Below, piece after piece: positions 50,201 through 56,863 of a DNA stretch of 64,000 nt. Position 1 is the stretch's first letter; every line of letters starts with the position of its first letter. The DNA is from CAZEHS01 sp964424355 (GTDB taxonomy: Bacteria > Bacillota > Clostridia > Peptostreptococcales > Acidaminobacteraceae). The notes under the pieces were generated by a model. That model was given only the letters and a program-made list of their open reading frames with translations. It was not told the origin of the DNA and did not search any database. Made by a program: the position numbers and the translations under genes. The DNA lies in assembly GCA_964424355.1 (NCBI GenBank), contig CAYRIO010000017.1, positions 7,807 through 71,806 on the forward strand, written 5' to 3'.

Positions 50201-51047
50201 GCAGGGCCTTCATGGCCACCACCGCCATATCCATCAGGGTCACCGGGCGGTCCGTCTCTCCGTATACCTCGGCCCGCATGGCCTGATAGGTTGCCCAGGC
50301 TTTCCGGATCGGTTCGTTGGCAGCTCCCGCCTCGAAGCTCACATTTTCAAGCTGGGTCATGAACGTGGTGTGCCGACAGTGGTCGGACCAGTAGGTGTCG
50401 ATGACGCGGATTTCCGTCAGGGTCGGGTCCCGGTCCTCCTGTTTGAAATAATTCTGGCAGAAAAGCAGGTCCTGACCGCTCATGGCCATACCCAGGGTTT
50501 CACGAAGCGCCAGGATATCCGCGCCGCTCTTTTTAATGAAGCCTTCCAGCACGGCCACATCTGCCGGTGTCACCGAGGCCATTTCCAGGGTTTGAGGCTT
50601 CTCCAGGCTGATGGCGCCGGAATCGACGGGATTGATCAGGTACTGTTTGATCCGCTCCAATTCAACCAGGCCCTTCAGGACCACAACCCGCGAGCATCGG
50701 ACCAGGGGCATTTCCTTCTGGGTGAACAGCTGGATACACTGGGCCGCGGAATCTGCCCGCTGATCGAATTGGCCGGGGAGATAGGCCCAGGCAATCGCAA
50801 TCTCTTCCGGATCGATTTCAAGGCGTTCATGGATCACATCATCTGTGTTGGGTTCCGAAAAAATTGTTCGGACCGCTTTATCGAAATCCACATCGGACAA
50901 GCCTTGAACATCATAGCAATTCAGAAAACGCAGGGATTCCAGATGCTCTTCCTTTAAATTCTCCCGTAAGTCTCGAAAAAGACGGTCCGCCTCTCCCTGA
51001 TAGCCCGGTTTCTTTTCAACATAGATTCTGCGCACGGCTGATTGCAT
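47298..51047 (-). CDS. purL: Phosphoribosylformylglycinamidine synthase PurL (fused form)
   Basis: 1249 aa, the large single-chain type with built-in glutaminase, so no purQ or purS is needed. FGAM synthase domain with VIDTYWSDHCRHTTF, FKNETHNHPTEIEPFGGAATCLGG and GGKDSMSG; C-terminal GATase1 domain with FPGTNCEDD, ALPGGFSAGDE and catalytic Cys in GICNGFQALIKLG. Transcribed ahead of purE but separated by 142 bp holding a promoter. Divergent from a LysR gene. Confidence 0.97.
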   Translation of the reverse strand: MQSAVRRIYVEKKPGYQGEADRLFRDLRENLKEEHLESLRFLNCYDVQGLSDVDFDKAVRTIFSEPNTDDVIHERLEIDPEEIAIAWAYLPGQFDQRADSAAQCIQLFTQKEMPLVRCSRVVVLKGLVELERIKQYLINPVDSGAISLEKPQTLEMASVTPADVAVLEGFIKKSGADILALRETLGMAMSGQDLLFCQNYFKQEDRDPTLTEIRVIDTYWSDHCRHTTFMTQLENVSFEAGAANEPIRKAWATYQAMRAEVYGETDRPVTLMDMAVVAMKALRKSGQLEDLEVSEEINACSIEVPVDVDGEIQTWLVMFKNETHNHPTEIEPFGGAATCLGGAIRDPLSGRSFVYQAMRVTGASDPRISVEETLPGKLPQRIITTGAAHGYSSYGNQIGLATGQVREYYHPGFLAKRMEIGAVIGAAPKNQVMRLQPEKDDLIVLVGGRTGRDGCGGATGSSVEHDEESLASCGAQVQKGNAPTERKLQRLFRNPVVSGIIKRSNDFGAGGVSVAIGELADSIDIELDAVPLKYDGLDGTELAISESQERMAVVIAPENLTIFMNGVSAENLEAAVVARVTDSGRLRMVWRGKTVLDLSREFLNTSGVPQMSNAHVTAPVIEKSPFKFHQEFDGNWKTEWLNTLSRLNVASQKGMVERFDSTIGSGSVLMPLGGKYQMTPVEGMAARIPVGAHSTHTATIMTHGYDPELAQWSPFHGSVYALVLAAAKTVALGGDLRRIRYTLQEYFEKLGEAPEKWGKPVSALLGALTVQKALNTAAIGGKDSMSGTFKDLNVPPTLVAFAVTPVDDRQVISPEFKGPGNDLVLLRLPRDADEMPDFDMFHLFAEKISQWQADGRLQSVSAVDIGGVAALISKNAFGNRIGAVLDAKLSPASLFEPAYGSLLIEWQGQVHAADLAGLPATVLGKTTEEGVIRFGNGEVTVHEAQVAWEKPLSVIFPTTGPDIGPVRRFAYTQGSTLTRQGEACKPSVVIPVFPGTNCEDDTARAFTEAGANASVHVFRNMNPQAIEESIATLEKAIRSSQIIALPGGFSAGDEPDGSGKFIAAVFRNPRIQDAVTELLTQRDGLMIGICNGFQALIKLGLISHGRILDLEPEFPTLTYNRIGRHVSTLARIRVASNLSPWMQETEVDSTWLVPLSHGEGRFVSTPAFLESMIAQGQVATQYVDIAGNPSGEGQWNLNGSSEAIEGLFSPDGRVFGKMGHTERYREGLYKNVPGPMDMGIFRVGVNYFK

Positions 51048-51203
51048 GTTTGCCTCCTGAGTAAAATGATGGGTATGATCACTGATTAAAGGGATTGATT
51101 CCTGATTACGTCTGCTCTTTATTTACCTTCTTTATCCTCAGTTTATCACCGGCCGTGTTATAATAATAATTAATCATTTTAATATAAAACATTAGGTGAG
51201 CTT
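51048..51203. promoter_or_regulatory. purL-lysR divergent intergenic region
   Basis: 156 bp, AT-rich on the lysR side. A TATAAT (51159-51164) could serve the lysR gene, followed by AGGTGA before its ATG. No PurBox-like CGAAC motif was seen. An operator for the LysR protein, if any, would be expected here. Confidence 0.4.
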
Positions 51204-52106
51204 ATGTTAAACCCACGACTGGACCTTTACCGTATTTTTTTGGCCGCCGCACACACCGGTAGCTTTACCGATGCCGGCAGCCAGCTCTTCATGACGCAGT
51301 CCGCCGTCAGCCAGGCCATGGCCCAGCTGGAACAAGTTCTGGGCTCCCGCCTCTTTTACCGGTCCGGCCGGGGCATGGCCCTGACCGCCGAGGGGGAAAC
51401 CCTGAAGATCCATTTGGTTTCTGCCTTTGATACCATCCAGGCGGGAGAGCAGGCTATCAATGCCCTTAAGAACCTGGAGGCCGGAATCCTGCACATCGCC
51501 GCCAGTGATACCCTGTGCCGCCACTATCTCCTGCCCCTGCTGCAGCAATTCCACGAAAAATATCCAGAAATCCATTTACAGGTCACCAACCGTCCTTCGC
51601 CGGCATGCCTCAGAATGGTACATCAGAAGGAAGCGGATCTGGCCTTTGTGAACCGGTCCCTGCACACACCGCCCCCCGGAATACATCTGGAGGATGTTTT
51701 GGATTATGAGGATATCTTTGTGGCCGGGCCGCTTTTTCCCCGGTACGAATCTCTGCCCTCCGCCTTGGCCCAGCTGGTGAAAGAGCCCCTGATCCTCCTG
51801 GAGGCCGGCTCCTCCACCCGTGAAAATCTGGAGAACTGGGCGCTGAACCAGGGCCTGACCGTTACCCCAGGCATTGAGGCCGGCAGCGTGGATGTGATCC
51901 TCGATCTGGTGCGGATCGGCCTGGGCATCGGATGGATTCCCGGCTACGCCATGCCTGCCGGAAAGGGAGAAACCCTGTTCCGGGTAAAAACAATCCAGAC
52001 GCCGCCCCGGCGGACAGTAGCCCTAGCCGCTTCAAAAGCACCTGCCGTCAGCAGTGCCGCCAAGGCCTTCATGGCACTGGTCATGGATGCCCGTAAAAAA
52101 AGATAG
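51204..52106 (+). CDS. LysR family transcriptional regulator
   Basis: 300 aa. N-terminal winged helix-turn-helix (LYRIFLAAAHTGSFTDAGSQLFMTQSAVSQAMAQLE, then GSRLFYRSGRGMALTAEG) and a LysR substrate-binding domain (LHIAASDTLCRHYLLPLLQQFHEKYPEI). Groups by eye with the CysL-like type. Divergent from purL, so it may act on the shared region, but its effector is unknown. A fragment of its 3' end is duplicated at 58833-58874. Confidence 0.9.
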   Translation: MLNPRLDLYRIFLAAAHTGSFTDAGSQLFMTQSAVSQAMAQLEQVLGSRLFYRSGRGMALTAEGETLKIHLVSAFDTIQAGEQAINALKNLEAGILHIAASDTLCRHYLLPLLQQFHEKYPEIHLQVTNRPSPACLRMVHQKEADLAFVNRSLHTPPPGIHLEDVLDYEDIFVAGPLFPRYESLPSALAQLVKEPLILLEAGSSTRENLENWALNQGLTVTPGIEAGSVDVILDLVRIGLGIGWIPGYAMPAGKGETLFRVKTIQTPPRRTVALAASKAPAVSSAAKAFMALVMDARKKR

Positions 52107-52117
52107 CTGCCCGTGGT

Positions 52118-53620
52118 TCACTCAGGCAGCAAATCCTTCAGATAAAGACTCCGGTCATAGAGGTCAAAGAGCTCCACCTTTGTGATTTTTTTTTGCTCTA
52201 AATCATACACCACGAAATTGAGCCCCCGACTATTCATGGAAACCTGGTTTTCATTGATAAATATCTGGCCCGCCACATTGGGTGGACCGGCACTGGTGAT
52301 GCGGACATTCACTGGCATGACCAACCCCTTTAGGGTGCTGTCCTTCTGAAAGAACTGGTCAATAGGGCGCGACTGTTTTTTTTCCCAGAAAACCGTTCCA
52401 TCTCCTTTAAAGACCGCAGCGTAAGCCATCCTCGGCTGCCCTACCGGCAGTTGGGTCAGATTCAATTCCCGCAGCCTTTTCAATTCATTGGGCAGCCAGC
52501 CCACAGAGGCATCATCCCTGACGGTGAGGAATATCAACTCAGTTTTTTTGAGAGATTTCAGCAAGTTCAGCATTTGCTGAGGTTCAGAGAGCACCCGGTG
52601 AGAACCTTCCGCCAACTGGGCCGGATAATTTTCCTGTAGGAAGGCTCCCAGCAGGGCTGTAAAGCGATTTGCTCCCCAGATATTCAGGTGATTATTGCCG
52701 ATCTCCGAACTTTCGTCTCTGAAATCATCCGGCCCGAATCCTGCCGCCTGGGTATTCACATCCAGCCACGGGGTATCCAGTGTTTTTAAAAATGTCTCGA
52801 TTTCCTGACTCCGGGCAATGTAGTCCACCTTGGCCAGATACTGGGGCAACAGGGGCTCTTCAACAAAGACGGGCTTTATCCCCTTGCTCAGACAGAGCGC
52901 CACAATCTGGCGCATATATTCTTTGGATTCCTTCGGCAAGGGTTTCAGCGCCACAGGTGCTAATGCCCCGATCCTCCCAAGGGTTTCAGCCGTCATCACG
53001 GAGGTGCTGGGTCTGAATCCGTTGTAATGGGTGTTTTTTTCAAGGCTGCTTCCCAGATTGAAGAAGAAGTTTTTTTCACGACTCCGTGGCTCTTTCCAGT
53101 TCTGATGCTCCTTGATTACAGGAAATAAAGCATCGCACCAATCGCTGTAGGGAACCAAATCTACAAGATATTCCGCCTTGACAGCCCCCGATTCCATCGC
53201 ACGGATCTGTTCATAGGCAAAGTACTCCCGATCCTTGAAAATGCCCGGCCGATCCACAAAGTAGGAACCGATGATCACGATTTTGGGTTGGGTATGATGT
53301 AGGGCGTCCATCAGCGTATAGTAAGTCTGCCCGATACCCTGGGCGGGCATGGCCAAGGTGTATACGGAAGCATCCAGCTGTTTTGAAAGCCCAAGGGTGT
53401 TGATGCCGCACTGACTGTGTGAGGTGCCGAGAATCAGTACATCGACGGGGGTATCCTTGGTATAGCTGTAAAAGTCCCGATAAACATCTGAGATGATCGA
53501 TCGCGTGATAACAAACTCAGAGGACCATCCCAACAGCGCCAGGAGCACAAGCAGGGCGAAAAGGGATTTCATGGCCTTAGAAAGAAAACCAGATAACCTG
53601 TGCTTTGTCATAAGAACCAT
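52118..53620 (-). CDS. Membrane-anchored SGNH-type protein with a permuted ILEI/FAM3-like C-terminus
   Basis: 500 aa. One N-terminal membrane helix (about 17-38), so the rest is outside the cell. SGNH block I ILGTSHSQCGIN with Ser67, and a probable catalytic Asp/His block SSEIGNNHLNIWGANRF near 305-320, as in DltD/AlgX-like O-acyl-transfer proteins. Residues about 346-425 (LLKSLKKTELIFLTVRDDASVGW...AAVFKGDG) resemble the second half of an ILEI/FAM3 domain, and about 438-500 (INENQVSMNSRGLNFVVYD...VELFDLYD) resemble its first half, in reversed order. No acyltransferase gene is adjacent. Alternative start at 53611. Confidence 0.65.
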   Translation of the reverse strand: MVLMTKHRLSGFLSKAMKSLFALLVLLALLGWSSEFVITRSIISDVYRDFYSYTKDTPVDVLILGTSHSQCGINTLGLSKQLDASVYTLAMPAQGIGQTYYTLMDALHHTQPKIVIIGSYFVDRPGIFKDREYFAYEQIRAMESGAVKAEYLVDLVPYSDWCDALFPVIKEHQNWKEPRSREKNFFFNLGSSLEKNTHYNGFRPSTSVMTAETLGRIGALAPVALKPLPKESKEYMRQIVALCLSKGIKPVFVEEPLLPQYLAKVDYIARSQEIETFLKTLDTPWLDVNTQAAGFGPDDFRDESSEIGNNHLNIWGANRFTALLGAFLQENYPAQLAEGSHRVLSEPQQMLNLLKSLKKTELIFLTVRDDASVGWLPNELKRLRELNLTQLPVGQPRMAYAAVFKGDGTVFWEKKQSRPIDQFFQKDSTLKGLVMPVNVRITSAGPPNVAGQIFINENQVSMNSRGLNFVVYDLEQKKITKVELFDLYDRSLYLKDLLPE

Positions 53621-53653
53621 CCCCCCCAGAGAATCACATGAAAGTCATCCTGA

Positions 53654-53705
53654 TGCTAAAACGTGAACAAGGAAGGGAGCAGTAAATACTCCTTCCTTGT
53701 TCACG
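53654..53705 (-). terminator. Terminator of the small envelope-gene operon
   Basis: CGTGAACAAGGAAGGGAG (from 53662) pairs with CTCCTTCCTTGTTCACG (to 53705), a 17-bp stem with one unpaired G, followed on the minus strand by TTTTAG. Confidence 0.75.
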
Positions 53706-53707
53706 AA

Positions 53708-54055
53708 TCACTGTATCGCCGGATTTTTAGGCTTTTCAAGAATTTTAATCAAGCGAGCGACACCATAGGCAATCAGCGCATAGACTATCATGGTGATGAT
53801 GACAGCCGGTTCTAGAACTGATTTTGTTTCGATTCCGCTGTTTACAACCGCTCTAAAGATACCTCGGAACGGACTTAACAGTTCATCGGTGGCGGTGTAG
53901 ATCCATGAGACGAAGAAGCTTCCGGGATTAGCGCCCAACACCTTGAAAATCAATCTAAAAACCAATAGCGATTCAACAATGCCCAAGCAATAATACACCA
54001 TACTTCTCAGCTTCATATTCATGTTTCGTGATTTATTAATGGTTTGATTATCCAT
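53708..54055 (-). CDS. YggT family membrane protein
   Basis: 115 aa. Two to three membrane helices; VYYCLGIVESLLVFRLIFKVLGANPGSFFVSWIY and TDELLSPFRGIF are the YggT pattern. The family occurs in bacteria and plastids and is tied loosely to membrane organisation and osmotic stress. Last gene of the operon led by the heptamer-repeat promoter. Start has AAGGAG. Confidence 0.85.
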   Translation of the reverse strand: MDNQTINKSRNMNMKLRSMVYYCLGIVESLLVFRLIFKVLGANPGSFFVSWIYTATDELLSPFRGIFRAVVNSGIETKSVLEPAVIITMIVYALIAYGVARLIKILEKPKNPAIQ

Positions 54056-54090
54056 TGTTTCTGCTCCTTTTCACTCCAAAAATCCGTTAT

Positions 54091-54327
54091 CTATTTTTTA
54101 GAAAGAGCTTTTGCTGTTTTTTTTATGTCCTTGGACAGATCCTGAATGCCATGCTTGATATCCGTTTTCATTTCCTCTGCTTTTCTTTCAGCATCCCGGA
54201 TGACATCCTGTGCTTCGTAGGTCGCGTAGACGACTGCTTTTTTAACCTCTTTTGTCTGCTTTTGAACGGTGCTGTTAATATCTTCAACAACCTTCAGTGC
54301 ATCTGCTTTCAATTTTCCCTGCTTCAT
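54091..54327 (-). CDS. Small coiled-coil protein, paralogue of 54530-54790
   Basis: 78 aa, strongly charged and fully helical (VEDINSTVQKQTKEVKKAV...ERKAEEMKTDIKHGIQDLSKDIKKTAKALSKK). No signal peptide or helix for the membrane. Similar in composition and periodicity to YtxH-like and LEA-like stress proteins, and related to the first gene of this operon. Function unknown. Confidence 0.7.
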   Translation of the reverse strand: MKQGKLKADALKVVEDINSTVQKQTKEVKKAVVYATYEAQDVIRDAERKAEEMKTDIKHGIQDLSKDIKKTAKALSKK

Positions 54328-54351
54328 TTTTATACCCTCCTGGGTTGGTTT

Positions 54352-54501
54352 CTATAGAATTTTTTTCCCTTGTATGACGTTCACGAGTACCATGATCACC
54401 GCTATCACCAGCAGGATATGAATAAACCCGCCAATGGTATATGAACTCACTATACCCAAAAGCCAGAGAACGATCAGGATGACTGCGATGGTGTATAACA
54501 T
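54352..54501 (-). CDS. lmo0937-family small membrane protein
   Basis: 49 aa found by direct translation: ATG at 54501, TAG at 54354-54352, AAGGAG upstream. Two membrane helices (MLYTIAVILIVLWLLGIVSS and GGFIHILLVIAVIMVLVNVI) joined by YTI; this is the pattern of the lmo0937/DUF5670 family. These tiny proteins are often induced by envelope or general stress. Lies between the two coiled-coil paralogues. Confidence 0.88.
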   Translation of the reverse strand: MLYTIAVILIVLWLLGIVSSYTIGGFIHILLVIAVIMVLVNVIQGKKIL

Positions 54502-54529
54502 GTCGGACACACTCCTTTTCTTCTTCGCT

Positions 54530-54790
54530 TCATTTGCCTTGTACTGTTCTTTGTATTTCTTTTGTGATTTTTGCGGTCGTTTTATTCATCTCATGCGTCT
54601 TGTCACTGATTTCATGCCGAACCCTTTTCTTAATCGTTTCCGCGTTGTCACGATTCTCTTTCATTGCATCCTGGACCACATCTGCAGAATGATTAACGGA
54701 ATCCTTCATGTCCTGAGACTTCTGCTCAACAGTATGATTGATCTTCTTAACTATTTTCCCGACTTCTGTCTTGAATTTTTTCAGTGTCAT
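54530..54790 (-). CDS. Small coiled-coil protein, first gene of the envelope-type operon
   Basis: 86 aa, fully helical: FKTEVGKIVKKINHTVEQKSQDMKDSVNHSADVVQDAMKEN, then KTHEMNKTTAKITKEIQ. Paralogue of 54091-54327. Start after AAAGGAG. It directly follows the promoter with heptamer repeats at 54853-54886, so it is the leading product of the probable SARP-controlled operon. Role unknown; stress-type scaffold is inference. Confidence 0.72.
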   Translation of the reverse strand: MTLKKFKTEVGKIVKKINHTVEQKSQDMKDSVNHSADVVQDAMKENRDNAETIKKRVRHEISDKTHEMNKTTAKITKEIQRTVQGK

Positions 54791-54852
54791 TTGAAAATCT
54801 CCTTTCTTCCTTTCGACAAAGCACGGTCTGCATCTCCGACACTTCTACTACC

Positions 54853-54886
54853 AGTATAGCCCGTGGCTCTGACAGGATTCTGACAG
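54853..54886 (-). promoter_or_regulatory. SARP-box-like promoter of the envelope-type operon
   Basis: Minus strand CTGTCAG-AATC-CTGTCAG (54886-54869): two identical heptamers at 11-bp period. Then 10 bp and TATACT (54858-54853). The repeats take the place of a -35 element. The same arrangement occurs at 58788-58821. Confidence 0.75.
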
Positions 54887-54910
54887 GACAAATCTCCCCA
54901 GCCTCCACCA

Positions 54911-54946
54911 CAAAGCGAGCGCCCCCCAAGGATCAGGGAGGCGCTC
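54911..54946 (-). terminator. Terminator after the SARP-type regulator gene
   Basis: AGCGAGCGCC (from 54912) pairs with GGCGCTCGCT (to about 54945), followed on the minus strand by TTTG. Strong stem, short U-run. Confidence 0.65.
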
Positions 54947-54965
54947 GCTCTTCGCAGACACGTTT

Positions 54966-56081
54966 CTAGATTAAAAGTGAATCGTAGTACTTCTGAAATT
55001 CAGGTGAGGGCTTAACGTTCAGCTCGTCCTCAAGATACCGGATATAGGTGTGGTAACGTTCAACAATCGCGGCTTTATTGTTCAGGATTTTGAAAATAGC
55101 CATCAACAGCATGCAGGCTCTTTCTTCATCCGGGAAATCATTTAGGATTTTTTGCAGGTATTCTGCCGAGGATTCATAGGCATCCCGTGCCAGGAAATAT
55201 TCAGCTAACCCATAGCAGGCCAATCGGTGCACCTGATTGATGGCTTCACTGTAAGGTGCACTCCACAAATAAAATCGATTCCCAAAAAGTTCTCCCTGGT
55301 AAATCTTTTCTGCTTCGACCATGTTCTCTATTTCAAGGCCGTGGGTCAGTCGTTCAAATTCCTGATAATCCAGGATGCACCCCTCTGTTTGAACCTGATA
55401 CCCATTATTTCCACAGGTGATTTGCAGGGATACCCGCTCCTTGATCAGGGTTTTCCTCAACCGATAAACGGTTGTGTACAGGTTCATCAGCCCCTTCTCA
55501 TAATCAGAATCCGGCCAAAGGACCTCGCACAGCTTCTCTTTTCCCACAAAACGGTTCGCATGCATGAGGAGGTAGCCCAGTAATTCCTCTACCTTTGCCG
55601 TCAACCATTGAACCGGCTGCCTGGACTGTGAGCCGTAAACCTCAAAGCCCCCCAGCGTGTGAATGCGGCACTGCGGAACCGCCACCGAAACTCCCTCGGA
55701 ATGCGGCTGAGTTTTCTGCTCAATGCTATTGATCAGCTTAGAGATCACCCGCTTCATTTCCTGATCATCTATGGGCTTGAGCAAATAATCCAGCGCATTG
55801 ACGCGAAATGCCTCTATGGCATACTGACTGTACGCCGTAACGAATACGATCTGTGTCTCCGGACACAATGACAGGACCTTTTCCGCCATTTCAAGGCCGT
55901 TCATCACTGGCATCTCAATATCCACAAATACAACCTCCGGCTTGATGGCAGTGACCTGTTCCAGCAAGCTGAGCGGATCTGTGAACTGAGCAACCACTTC
56001 CACCACACGTTCTTTTTCAATCGACCGTTTTAACAACACGTGATTTGAAGATTCATCATCCACCGTTATTGCTCGCAGCAT
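54966..56081 (-). CDS. SARP-type response regulator (receiver, winged helix, BTAD)
   Basis: 371 aa from the ATG at 56081 (MLRAITVDDE); AGGAG is seven bases from it but one base from the ATG at 56087. Receiver domain with DDE and phospho-acceptor D54 (VVFVDIEMPVMNG), K in YLLKPID; then an OmpR/SARP-type winged helix (HTLGGFEVYGSQSRQPVQWLTAKVEELLGYLLMHANRFV, LWPDSDYEKGLMNLYTTVYRLRKTL); then a BTAD helical repeat domain to the C-terminus. SARP domains bind heptameric direct repeats. Co-transcribed with two kinases, and the candidate binder of the repeats at 54869-54886 and 58804-58821. Confidence 0.88.
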   Translation of the reverse strand: MLRAITVDDESSNHVLLKRSIEKERVVEVVAQFTDPLSLLEQVTAIKPEVVFVDIEMPVMNGLEMAEKVLSLCPETQIVFVTAYSQYAIEAFRVNALDYLLKPIDDQEMKRVISKLINSIEQKTQPHSEGVSVAVPQCRIHTLGGFEVYGSQSRQPVQWLTAKVEELLGYLLMHANRFVGKEKLCEVLWPDSDYEKGLMNLYTTVYRLRKTLIKERVSLQITCGNNGYQVQTEGCILDYQEFERLTHGLEIENMVEAEKIYQGELFGNRFYLWSAPYSEAINQVHRLACYGLAEYFLARDAYESSAEYLQKILNDFPDEERACMLLMAIFKILNNKAAIVERYHTYIRYLEDELNVKPSPEFQKYYDSLLI

Positions 56082-56102
56082 GGGCATTCTCCTATCAAGG
56101 GC

Positions 56103-56855
56103 TCATTCAGTTACTTGAGTGCTCTGTCCGCCTTCCCGTAATGGCAGAAGCATCACGACGATGGTGCCAACCCCTTCAACGCTTCTTATCCTCAGTTTCT
56201 TCCCAGAATAGAGCAGCAGTCGCTTGTTGATATTGGGGATCCCCAGCCCGATCGCTGTTTCATTCCGCGCCATGATTGCATGGACCTGATCCGGAGACAT
56301 TCCGACACCATTATCTGCGACAGTCACCTTCATGAACGTTCCAAACCGCCTGATCCGGAGATGGATCGTGCCGCCCTGGATTTTTTTCGAAACCCCGTGC
56401 CTGATGGCATTTTCAATCAGGGGCTCCAGAAGCAGTGGGGTGATGGGCGCCTCCATCAGGGTCGGATCCACCTCGTAAAAAATTTTCAATCGATCGCCGA
56501 ATCGGGATTTATCGATTTCCACCACCATCTCGATCAACTCCAGAATTTTCTGAAGCGTCACCATTTCCTCCTGAGGATCCATAGTGAAAAGAATTCTCAA
56601 ATAGCGGCTGAATTTCGTCAGCAGTTCCGCAGCCCTTTCACCATCCGTATAGCACAGGGCAATGATGGCACTTAATGCGTTGTACATAAAATGCGGCTTG
56701 ATTTGAGATTGCAGGGCAATCATCTGCAGCCTGACAATCCGGGCGGCTGACTCTTCTTCTCTCATTTTTAATTCTTTTCGCAGTCCTTCATTCTCCGCTT
56801 CCAGGAGAATCTGGCGTGCCAACAGCTCTTGACGCCAATGCTTCGTGTCATCCAT
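56103..56855 (-). CDS. Soluble LytS-type histidine kinase
   Basis: 250 aa, no membrane helix. N-terminal coiled coil (LLEAENEGLRKELKMREEE), His_kinase domain with phospho-His55 in QSQIKPHFMYNALSAI, and HATPase with LLEPLIENAIRHGVSK, DNGVGM and GLGIPNINKRL. LytS kinases normally pair with LytTR regulators; here the downstream regulator has a SARP output instead. Lies between the hybrid kinase and the SARP regulator with short gaps (8 and 21 bp). Confidence 0.88.
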   Translation of the reverse strand: MDDTKHWRQELLARQILLEAENEGLRKELKMREEESAARIVRLQMIALQSQIKPHFMYNALSAIIALCYTDGERAAELLTKFSRYLRILFTMDPQEEMVTLQKILELIEMVVEIDKSRFGDRLKIFYEVDPTLMEAPITPLLLEPLIENAIRHGVSKKIQGGTIHLRIRRFGTFMKVTVADNGVGMSPDQVHAIMARNETAIGLGIPNINKRLLLYSGKKLRIRSVEGVGTIVVMLLPLREGGQSTQVTE

Positions 56856-56863
56856 AGGATCCC

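Noticed and set aside
49161..50957. 598-codon plus-strand open frame opposite purL
   Set aside because: Antisense shadow of PurL; composition without any domain pattern.
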